Of a stretch of DNA of 29,391 nucleotides, positions 7,705 to 14,850 are shown one piece after another. The number at the start of each line of letters is the position of its first letter. Positions within the stretch are counted from its first letter, which is position 1. The notes under the pieces are model-generated. The model did no database searches. It saw only the letters and a list, made by a program, of their open reading frames with translations, and had not been told where the DNA came from. Origin of the DNA: Scytonema sp. UIC 10036 (lineage in GTDB: Bacteria > Cyanobacteriota > Cyanobacteriia > Cyanobacteriales > Nostocaceae); NCBI RefSeq assembly GCF_009725235.1, contig NZ_WJFC01000172.1, forward strand, positions 1 to 29,391. Direction: 5' to 3'. The translations under genes and the position numbers were made by a program.

Positions 7705-9918
7705 ATGCCAAGTGCATTCATTAAAAGTATCCTACCCCAATCTCAAACTCCTCGCGTCCGTACCCCCACATTGTTGCAAATCGAAGTGACCGAATGCGGC
7801 GCTGCAGCCCTCGGAATTATTCTCGGCTATTACTCGCGCATTGTCCCTTTGGCAGAATTGCGCCGCGAGTGTGGCGTCTCGCGAGATGGTAGCAACGCCT
7901 TTAATATCGTCAAAGCAGCTCGGAACTATGGCTTAAACGCCAAAGGTTTCAAACCGTCTTTGGAAAGCCTCAAAACCCTTCCTCCTCCTTACATTGTCTT
8001 TTGGAATTTCAATCACTTTCTTGTGGTGGAAGGGTTTTCCAAGAACCGCGTCTACCTCAACGACCCAGCTACAGGGCGTCGGACAGTTTCTCTTGAAGAG
8101 TTTGACCGTGCTTACACTGGTGTCGTCTTAATGATGCAACCAGGACCGGGCTTTCAAACTGGAGGTCAAAAAAGAAACATTATTACTGCCTTAGCTTCAC
8201 GCTGGAAACACTCACGCAGTACTATCCTGTTCTGCTTCCTAGCTGGGCTGTTACTGACAGTTCCTCGGTTAGCAGTGCCCGGTTTTACTCAAGTATTTGT
8301 CGATGAAATTCTTGTCTCTGAGCGAACTGACTGGATACGACCGCTGGTAATAGGAATGGTTGTCACTGGGATACTGCGAGCACTACTAGCTAGAGTGCGG
8401 CTTACCTACCTACGCTTGTTGATGCTGAAGTTGTCAGTCACGATGTCAGGACAGTTTCTCTGGCATATTCTACGCTTGCCAGTTGGGTTTTATGCTCAGC
8501 GCTTTGCAGGAGAAATCAGCAGCCGGGTGTCACTCAACGATAAAGTAGCAGATATACTCTCAGGTCGCCTTGCCACCACGGTCATCGACGCGGTGATGAT
8601 GGTCTTTTACTTTCTAATTATGCTTCAGTATGATTTTGTACTAACAAGCGTAGCTGTTGGTTTTGCTGCTATCAACTTTTTCGCCCTCCAGTGGTTATCA
8701 CAAACGCGGGTGGATGCCAACATGAAGCTGGCGCAAGAATATGGTAAGGTGAATGGAGTGGCGATCGCGGGCATTCAAACGATAGAAACAATCAAAGCTT
8801 CTGGTTTGGAATCAGACTCATTTTCTAAATTCACTGGGTACTACGCCAAAGCACTCAACGCTCAGCAGGAATTGGCTTTACAAACTCAAATTCTGACAAT
8901 CTTACCCACCCTTTTAACAGCACTAACCACCGCTTCTATCTTAATTGTTGGCGGCTTCCGGGTGATGAACGGTAGCCTTAGTATTGGGATGCTAGTTGCA
9001 TATCAGAGTTTAACAGCGAGTTTCCTAGCGCCTGTTAACAGTTTGGTCAATTTCGGCAGTTTGTTGCAAGATTTAGAGGCTGACTTAAACCGCTTAGATG
9101 ATGTACTGCAAAATCCAGTTGATGCAGAAGCCCAGAGGGGAGAAAGAAGGAGGGAGGGAGAGAGGGAGAATTACCAATTACCACTCTCGTTTCGGTTGCA
9201 GGGTTATGTTGAGTTGCGGAACATAACTTTCGGCTACAGCCGTGTGGACAACCCTTTGATTGAGAACTTTAGCCTAACTTTGAAGCCGGGACAACGAGTG
9301 GCGATCGTGGGTGGTAGTGGTTCTGGTAAGTCTACAATTGCTAAGCTTGTTTGCGGTCTTTACGAGCCTTGGTCAGGGGATATTTGCTTTGATGGTGTAC
9401 CCAGAAACCGAATTCCTCGTTCTGTTTTGGCAAACTCTTTGGCAATGATAGAACAAGATATCTTTCTATTTGCTGGAACTATCCGAGAAAATCTTACTCT
9501 GTGGGATTTGACAGTCCCACAAGCCGATTTAGTACAAGCTTGCCATGACGCAGCCATTCACGATTTGATTGAATCTATGCCTGGAGGATATGATGCCAAA
9601 CTGATTGAAGGGGGAATGAACATCAGTGGCGGACAGCGCCAACGTTTAGAAATTGCCCGCGCAATGGTTCGGAATCCCTCTGTGTTGGTAATGGATGAAG
9701 CGACTTCTGCGGTGGATGCTCAAACAGAACTCATTATTGATAGGAACTTACTCCGGCGCGGTTGCTCTTGTATTGTCATCGCTCACCGACTCAGCACGAT
9801 TCGCAATTGCGATGAAATTATTGTATTAGACCAGGGCAAAGTCGTGCAGCGAGGAACTCATGAGCAGTTATGGCTTGAAGGAGGGAAATATGCAAGATTG
9901 TTGCGCTCTGAAAAATGA
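7705..9918 (+). CDS. NHLM-type peptidase-containing ABC exporter (PCAT)
   Basis: A 737-residue peptidase/permease/ATPase. The N-terminal C39 cysteine peptidase (about 18-140) has oxyanion Gln25, catalytic Cys31 (in VTECGAAALG), His104 (NHFLVVEG) and Asp120 (NDPATG). A six-helix ABC exporter domain follows (about 165-450). The ATPase has Walker A GGSGSGKST (536-544), a signature written ISGGQRQRLEIARAM, Walker B VLVMDEATSAVD and the switch AHRLST. All key residues are present. Such proteins cut double-glycine leaders and export the core peptide; the convergent small gene at 9981-10271 is the obvious substrate. A purine-rich repeat codes for a charged stretch (about 473-492, AQRGERRREGERE) in the linker between membrane and ATPase domains. 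Confidence 0.93.
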   Translation: MPSAFIKSILPQSQTPRVRTPTLLQIEVTECGAAALGIILGYYSRIVPLAELRRECGVSRDGSNAFNIVKAARNYGLNAKGFKPSLESLKTLPPPYIVFWNFNHFLVVEGFSKNRVYLNDPATGRRTVSLEEFDRAYTGVVLMMQPGPGFQTGGQKRNIITALASRWKHSRSTILFCFLAGLLLTVPRLAVPGFTQVFVDEILVSERTDWIRPLVIGMVVTGILRALLARVRLTYLRLLMLKLSVTMSGQFLWHILRLPVGFYAQRFAGEISSRVSLNDKVADILSGRLATTVIDAVMMVFYFLIMLQYDFVLTSVAVGFAAINFFALQWLSQTRVDANMKLAQEYGKVNGVAIAGIQTIETIKASGLESDSFSKFTGYYAKALNAQQELALQTQILTILPTLLTALTTASILIVGGFRVMNGSLSIGMLVAYQSLTASFLAPVNSLVNFGSLLQDLEADLNRLDDVLQNPVDAEAQRGERRREGERENYQLPLSFRLQGYVELRNITFGYSRVDNPLIENFSLTLKPGQRVAIVGGSGSGKSTIAKLVCGLYEPWSGDICFDGVPRNRIPRSVLANSLAMIEQDIFLFAGTIRENLTLWDLTVPQADLVQACHDAAIHDLIESMPGGYDAKLIEGGMNISGGQRQRLEIARAMVRNPSVLVMDEATSAVDAQTELIIDRNLLRRGCSCIVIAHRLSTIRNCDEIIVLDQGKVVQRGTHEQLWLEGGKYARLLRSEK
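9133..9170. repeat. Purine-rich repeat inside the exporter gene
   Basis: A run of G/A only, built of GAGGGA-like units, codes in frame for Arg/Glu/Gly residues between the membrane part and the ATPase part of the C39 exporter. It resembles the purine-rich repeats found between genes in this window and is absent from what one expects of the family at this spot (judged from the family's usual linker). Confidence 0.6.
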
Positions 9919-9980
9919 TTTTATATTTGCCTACCTGCTCAAGATAACTGCTCAATAATCGCGTCAAAATTGCACAACTG

Positions 9981-10271
9981 CTATAGACTTACACTATTTG
10001 AGTTCTGACCCACCCCTACTTCTAATCCCCCCGGAGCGGTGATTTTAACAGCTTCATCAATCTTGAGAAGACCTGTGTCCTTAAGTACGCGTAATGACAA
10101 GTTCAAAGATATGTTCCCCACATTCGGCACTTTGACTTGAACGTCATCATCAACACTCGCCCCCCCCACTACTGTGATTAAATCTGCATCGTCAAGCTCC
10201 ACTAAAAGTTCTTGTCCCTTGGAAGCTTCAACTGCTTTTGAAGCTTTTTGTTGGGTGATTTTTTTAAGCAC
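9981..10271 (-). CDS. Putative double-glycine leader precursor peptide, cysteine-free core
   Basis: A 96-residue peptide starting at GTG 10271 with a strong Shine-Dalgarno (AGGAGA, 8 bases upstream). Residues 1-37 look like a C39-type leader: ELDDADLITVVGG, with Leu at -12, Leu at -7 and Val at -4 relative to cleavage after Gly37. The remaining 59 residues (ASVDDDVQVKVPNVG... ending NSNSVSL) have no cysteine and no obvious membrane helix, and end in a Ser/Asn-rich tail, so lanthionine or sactipeptide chemistry is excluded. It is convergent with the C39 exporter (62 bp between stops) and divergent from the second transporter, a typical place for the substrate. The leader is short compared with nitrile-hydratase-like leaders. 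The alternative is an unrelated small protein with a chance GG motif, which the context makes unlikely. Confidence 0.7.
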   Translation of the reverse strand: MLKKITQQKASKAVEASKGQELLVELDDADLITVVGGASVDDDVQVKVPNVGNISLNLSLRVLKDTGLLKIDEAVKITAPGGLEVGVGQNSNSVSL

Positions 10272-10446
10272 GTAAATTCTCCTGAATTATATTCTCAGCA
10301 TATATTTGGAATCCAAAACATACCTTACACAATAGTTTTTAGTTAGTCAATCCACTGATAGCTGGTTGACAAACATCAAATATTCTAGTTATATTCTGTC
10401 AATTAACTTCCAAACTTTCTCCCTAAGTCGAAGAGCTTGTCGCCCA
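10272..10446. promoter_or_regulatory. Divergent control region between precursor and second transporter
   Basis: This AT-rich gap must hold the promoters of both the precursor gene (minus) and the second transporter (plus). TATAAT is present on the minus strand at 10286-10291 with TTGGAT 19 bp upstream, but it lies so near the Shine-Dalgarno that a transcript from it would have almost no leader, so it may not be the true promoter. No clear operator was seen. Confidence 0.35.
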
Positions 10447-12739
10447 ATGTCGCTTCTGAAGGTGGAACGTCTCGATGAGAATGGCAACTTGAGATCCGAT
10501 TGTAAATATATGGAAGTCCTGTATCGCCTGAAAGCAAATGAACGACTACTGCTAGATGACCCAGAAAAAGTATGGGTCGTGCAGACTGGCTCAATAGCAG
10601 TGTTTGTCACGAAAGTCACCTCACAGATGCCAGAGGGCGACGATCCCAAAGGGATGGGAGAAAAGGGCTCTTGGCTTGACGTCAAGCCAAGAGCCGATCG
10701 CCTCACAGAAGCGGCTGAGAACGAGCATCTCCGTTATCTATTTAGTGTAGGTGCTCTCGAAGCTTTGTTTGATGCAGCAACAAGTCATCCAGAATCTTTG
10801 AGTTTAGTAGCAGTAGCCATCTCGGCAACAGAATTATCCCAAATTTCCATTCCAGATTTGGTAAGCCTAGTGGCGACGGGTTCAGCAGAAGCGATTGCCC
10901 TTTTACGGGGTTGGGTAAATCATTTAAATAAGATATTCAGAACGGAACCGACAGCAGTAAATTTTGAGCGTTATTTATTTTTAGTAAGACCAGAAAATGC
11001 TGCTTGTTTGCCAAGCATTTTAGCTGATTTACATTCTGAATTCAGAGACTGTTTAAAGAATTTCCAACAGCAGGAAACAGAGACAGCCTTTCGCCAATTT
11101 CAACAACTCGAGGAACTCAATCGTCAGGTAGTCAATTCTGCGCTCTCTAAATTAGCTTCTGTGTTGCAACCGCAGCCAGAAAGTGCATCTTTTCAACTTG
11201 GAACCCCACTGCTAGTGGCGGCGGGAGCCGTAGGAAGAGCAATGGGGATAACGATTATTCCGCCAGCGCACTCAGACGACCTCAGTCAAGTTAAAAATCC
11301 GGTAGAGGCGCTAGCGCGTTCCTCCCAATTTCGTACCCGCCGTGTAGTGCTAGAGGGTAGCTGGTGGCTTCATGAGTATGGTCCTCTGTTAGCCTACACT
11401 CAAGAAGAACAGCTTCCAGTGGCTTTGTTGCCAGCAGGCAACCGTTATATTTTATTCGATCCAGTAACGCGCACACGGACATCTGTAGATAAGGTAATCG
11501 CGGCAACCCTAGCACTCGAAGCATACCAGTTTTACCGACCTTTACCCAATGTTGTCAACAATGTCATTCAGTTGTTCCAGTTTGGTATTAACGGTTATGA
11601 AAAAGACATAATTCTAGTTTTGGTAGCTGGGATTGTTGGCTCTGTTCTAGGAATGATAGTGCCAGCCGCTACCGCTCTTTTAGTAGATAATGCGATTCCA
11701 GATAGCGATCGCAGTTTGTTAGGGCAAATAGGGCTAGCATTGTTTGCACTCTTGTTGGGAAGAACAGCGTTTGCAATGTCCTCTGGTATTATTTCACTAC
11801 GAATCGAAAGTGCTGCAAGTGGCGCGTTGCAGCCTGCGATTTGGGACAGACTGCTGAGATTAAATCCGGCATTTTTTCGCAAATATTCCTCTGGTGACTT
11901 GGTAAATCGCACCTTGTCAGTGAACCAGATTCGTCAGATACTGTCGGGGGGAACGCAACGCACTTTATTGAGCGCACTGTTTGCTTTACTCAATGGAGTG
12001 CTGATGTTTGTTTACAGCTGGCAACTTGCTTTAGTGGGAGTAAGTATAGCTCTGCTCACAACTATTGTCACCACTGTTGCTAGCTTGCTAGTCATACATA
12101 AATTGCGACAACAGCAAGAACTGGATGGGGAGATTCACGGGCTAACCGTACAACTGATTAATGGGGTAGCCAAACTACGGGTAGCAATGGCAGAAGAACG
12201 AGCGTTTGCAGCTTGGGCAGATTACTATAGCAAGCGTTCCCGACTCAAGGCTAGTTTCCAACTGATTCAAGACAATGTTTCTGTGTTTAATGAGGTACTG
12301 TTCCTAGCCACTTCAGGGCTGTTGTTTTGGATTGCGATTGAGTCGATTGGAATCGCTCAAGAGTCGGGGTTGACAGTGGGCACATTTTTAGCTTTTAATG
12401 CTGCCTTGGGCATTTTTATTGGGGGAGTGAGCGATCTGAGCAATACTTTGACCAGCATTTTGGCAATAGTGCCCTTATGGGAACGGGCAAAACCCATTTT
12501 ACTTGCACAACCGGAGTACGATCCAAACAAGGCAGACCCTGGTCCTTTGAACGGTCGCGTCGCCCTAGACCGCGTTACCTTTCGCTACCGTGACGATGGA
12601 TTGCCGATACTTAATGAGATCAGCCTTAATGCAGAACCTGGAGAATTTGTCGCGATCGTGGGACCAACGGGAAGTGGGAAGTCAACTATATTGAGGTTGT
12701 TGTTAGGGTTTGAGACTCCAGACAATGGAACGGTGTACT

Positions 12740-12940
12740 ACATAAAAAATCTCCCAAAATTTCTTGTGGTGCGGGCGTCAACTGGTTATCAGCCGACTCA
12801 ATATCATAGTTTTTCGTCCACGCCTCGTTTGGGATATTACCTCCAAGACATTGGTAACAGGTTTAGGGTGTTACTCTCCCTTGACCAGCTGTATCCTTTA
12901 AGAAGTTGGGGGTCTGTTACAACTTACGTAGGAAAAACCT
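12740..12940. other. Foreign or repeat-derived segment replacing the transporter 3' end
   Basis: From about 12740 the sequence no longer fits an ABC ATPase. It includes TTCTTGTGGTGCGGGCGTC, which looks like half of a cyanobacterial interspersed repeat, and near 12890-12915 a stretch similar, inverted, to that at about 5850. The minus strand is open for a short piece (IPNEAWTKNYDIESADNQL) that I do not recognise. Most likely a deletion or repeat-mediated rearrangement joined this DNA to the transporter. Confidence 0.55.
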
Positions 12941-12945
12941 TTGCT

Positions 12946-12993
12946 CAATCCCAAATCCCAAATCTAAAATCCCAAATCCAAAATCCCAAATCC
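12946..12993. repeat. Heptamer-type tandem repeat (AAATCCC/AAAATCC)
   Basis: About seven units of AATCCCA with variants lie at the very end of the broken transporter frame, which reads through them as a QIPNLKSQIQNPKSS tail. They abut the start codon of the HAD gene. The unit is the complement of that at the right edge of the window (GGATTTT). Confidence 0.85.
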
Positions 12994-12995
12994 TC

Positions 12996-13691
12996 ATGAT
13001 TGACTTGAATCAGTACGAAGTCTTAACTTTTGATTGCTACGGAACTCTCATTGATTGGGAGACAGGGGTTATACAAGCACTGCAACCTGTTTTGGATGCA
13101 CATCAAATTCAACTGAGTGAGGATGGAATTCTGGAATTGTTTGCGCGTTTTGAATCTCAACTCGAACAGGGAGAGTATCGTCAGTACAAAGATATTCTCC
13201 AGGGAGTTGTGCAAAAGTTTGGCGAACAGTTCGGCTTTACACCTTCTTCTGTTGAGTTAACTGCACTTGCTGACTCTGTTAAACACTGGCTACCTTTCCC
13301 AGACACCGTTGAAGCCCTCAAGATTCTGAAAAAGCGATTGAAATTGGCAATTATCTCTAATGTCGATGATGACTTGTTTGCTTTTACAGCAAAGCATTTA
13401 CAAGTTGAGTTGGATTTAGTCGTTACTGCCCAACAGGTAAAAAGCTACAAACCCTCTTTGCAAAACTTTGAAGTTGCGATCGCCCGCCTTGGCATTCCTT
13501 CTGAAAAAATTCTACACGTTGCAGGTAGCGTTTACCATGACATTGTTCCTGCCAAATCTTTAGGGCTATCGACAGTTTGGGTGAATCGCAGGTTCGGGAA
13601 AGAAGGTTTGGGTGCGACTGTAGCTGCTGTCAGCAACCCAGATTTAGAAGTTCCCAATTTAAAAACTCTGGCTGAAATGATACAACTCTGA
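12996..13691 (+). CDS. HAD-superfamily hydrolase (haloacid dehalogenase type II-like)
   Basis: A 231-residue protein. Motif I is FDCYGTLIDW with nucleophile Asp13 but Cys in place of the second Asp, as in L-2-haloacid dehalogenases; motif II is the Asn of IISNVDD; motif III the Lys in VKSYKPS; motif IV HVAGSVYHDIVPAKSLG. A helical cap lies about residues 16-95. Family members hydrolyse small halogenated or phosphorylated acids; the substrate is unknown. ATG 12996 is chosen because homology starts there, although the frame is open upstream from 12906 through the repeat. The ATG overlaps the stop of the broken transporter (ATGA), and no Shine-Dalgarno is visible since the repeat fills the space, so expression may depend on read-through or an unseen promoter. 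Confidence 0.88.
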   Translation: MIDLNQYEVLTFDCYGTLIDWETGVIQALQPVLDAHQIQLSEDGILELFARFESQLEQGEYRQYKDILQGVVQKFGEQFGFTPSSVELTALADSVKHWLPFPDTVEALKILKKRLKLAIISNVDDDLFAFTAKHLQVELDLVVTAQQVKSYKPSLQNFEVAIARLGIPSEKILHVAGSVYHDIVPAKSLGLSTVWVNRRFGKEGLGATVAAVSNPDLEVPNLKTLAEMIQL

Positions 13692-13815
13692 CAGCATGGG
13701 AAATACCACCTTTTTGTTAAAACGAGTCTACAAAGTAAAACCAGCACAAACACTGATTTCAATTTTGCAATTTTAGGTGTAAACTTAGATACACACATTA
13801 GCAAGGAGTGGTGCT

Positions 13816-13835
13816 GCTCTGGCAATTGCCAGAGC
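13816..13835. terminator. Possible terminator after the HAD gene
   Basis: GCTCTGGCAATTGCCAGAGC is a perfect 20-base palindrome (8-bp stem with AATT loop) followed by TTATTTTATAG. It lies 125 bp after the HAD stop. The T-rich tail is imperfect, so an operator is also possible. Confidence 0.45.
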
Positions 13836-13952
13836 TTATTTTATAGCTTTCTTGGTAAAAAATTACTTCTCCACAACTTCCTCACTTTTGCTCTTTAACT
13901 TATATAGCAGTGTTCCCGTAGGGACAAGTGGTTCACCACAAAAGTTTTGATC

Positions 13953-13990
13953 GGCTGTCACCTCGTTCCCAGGCGGAGCCTGGGAACGAG
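13953..13990. repeat. Interspersed hairpin repeat (copy 2)
   Basis: It shares its first 22 bases exactly with 4298-4319. CTCGTTCCCAGGC (13962-13974) and GCCTGGGAACGAG (13978-13990) form a perfect 13-bp stem with a 3-base loop GGA. It is a compact version of copy 1, which has about 90 bases between its arms. Confidence 0.8.
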
Positions 13991-14174
13991 AGTGAAACCA
14001 CTAGCGATTGTTGGTAATTGATAATTTTCGTAAAAAGTCAACTTCCAAAGTTATTTTTTTGAATACAACTTTGGTATGCTTTCATCTATTTTGTTTTTCT
14101 TACCATTAGTATTAAATTTTGTCAAGGTTACTGGACATACTTAAATATTAGACAAGCTAACAGAGGGTGCAGAT

Positions 14175-14450
14175 ATGAGTTACTATGAATTTAATAATCA
14201 TTTTTGGTCTCCACAGATAGTTTGTAGCAATCAATCGGAGCTACCAAAGCCAAAAAAAACTCGCTCTAAAATACTGATAGGGCTTTTGATGTTACTTTGT
14301 TTTTTGATCTGGACACCTTTGGCATTCCAAATTTTTGTTGCTTTGACAAATACCAATAAAGAAACAAGAGTTATGAGTCCTACTCAATCTAGTGAGAAAA
14401 TGTCAGAGCGAGAGCACTTTCTCTTCTACCGCTTTTCACAAAAACAATAG
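14175..14450 (+). CDS. Small single-pass membrane protein, unknown
   Basis: A 91-residue protein with one clear membrane helix (about 32-56, ILIGLLMLLCFLIWTPLAF) after a basic stretch (KPKKTRSK), so the N-terminus is probably cytoplasmic. The C-terminal 35 residues are polar. The start ATG has a fair Shine-Dalgarno (AGAGGG, 8 bases away). No family recognised. It stands alone, between a repeat-rich gap and a hairpin repeat just after its stop. Confidence 0.55.
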   Translation: MSYYEFNNHFWSPQIVCSNQSELPKPKKTRSKILIGLLMLLCFLIWTPLAFQIFVALTNTNKETRVMSPTQSSEKMSEREHFLFYRFSQKQ

Positions 14451-14465
14451 CCTTCTCTCCTCTTA

Positions 14466-14537
14466 CCTCTGCGTACTCTGCGTCTCTGCGGTTAAATAAA
14501 TGACTTTTGAACCGCAGAGGCGCAGAGTACGCAGAGG
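14466..14537. repeat. Large hairpin repeat after the small membrane gene
   Basis: Two 28-base arms (14466-14493 and 14510-14537) pair at 27 of 28 positions, the odd one being a possible G-T pair. The loop is 16 bases. The core (CGCAGAGTACGCAGAGG) is typical of cyanobacterial interspersed repeats. It sits between convergent genes and could end transcription from both sides. Confidence 0.8.
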
Positions 14538-14563
14538 AGAAAGATGAGGAATTGCCATTTGAA

Positions 14564-14850
14564 TCAAAATTTTCTCGACTTGTGCTGTTGTTTCTGTTGG
14601 AGTGGAATCACAATTTCAAATTTTGTTCCCTCACCTGGGGTGGAGTAACATTCGAGTGTACCTTGATGTTTATCAACAATAATTTGGTAACTGATGGATA
14701 ATCCCAGCCCCGTACCTTTGCCAACAGGTTTAGTAGTAAAAAAGGGGTCAAACAAACGGGTTCTAACTGCCTCACTGATACCCAAACCATTATCAATAAT
14801 GTGAATAGAAACTGCATCAGCGTTCATTAAATTGGTACGAATTATAATTG
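14564..14850 (-). pseudogene. Histidine kinase ATPase-domain fragment
   Basis: Only the last about 90 residues of a HATPase domain remain: G1 [26 protein letters not shown] and YSTPGEGTKFEIVIPL. An in-frame ATG exists at 14827, but family resemblance (IIIRTNLMNADAVSIHI) starts upstream of it, up to about 14845, inside the end of the next kinase gene in another frame. There is no N-box, phosphoacceptor or sensor part. It resembles the C-terminus of the kinase at 911-3469 more than that of the adjacent kinase, so it is a remnant joined here by recombination. If translated from ATG 14827 it would be an 87-residue partial ATP-binding fold of doubtful function. Confidence 0.8.

Larger units (their letters stand above)
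10447..12999 (+). pseudogene. NHLM-type ABC transporter without peptidase, ATPase domain truncated
   Basis: The first about 765 residues fit the second ABC transporter of NHLM systems: an N-terminal cNMP-like region (LLDDPEKVWVVQTGSIAVFV), a middle domain ending RYILFDPVTRTRT, an exporter membrane domain, and the start of an ATPase with Walker A GPTGSGKST. Native sequence stops at about 12740 (FETPDNGTVYY). The rest of the ATPase (Q-loop, signature, Walker B, switch His) is missing and replaced by about 85 residues translated from dispersed-repeat DNA, ending in a heptamer repeat. The protein cannot hydrolyse ATP on its own, so I treat the gene as broken. Start ATG 10447 (MSLLKVERL) is preferred to the upstream TTG 10366, whose extra 27 residues do not look native. 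The final TGA overlaps the next gene's ATG. Confidence 0.82.
13692..14174. other. 483-bp gap with terminator-like palindrome and hairpin repeat
   Basis: No gene is seen. The gap holds a 20-bp perfect palindrome (13816-13835), a hairpin TTCCCGTAGGGA near 13914-13926, the second copy of the interspersed hairpin repeat (13953-13990), and AT-rich sequence leading to the small membrane protein gene. Confidence 0.6.

Noticed and set aside
10286..10316. TATAAT / TTGGAT as the precursor promoter
   Set aside because: The -10 would place the transcript start inside the ribosome binding site; kept only as a weak note.
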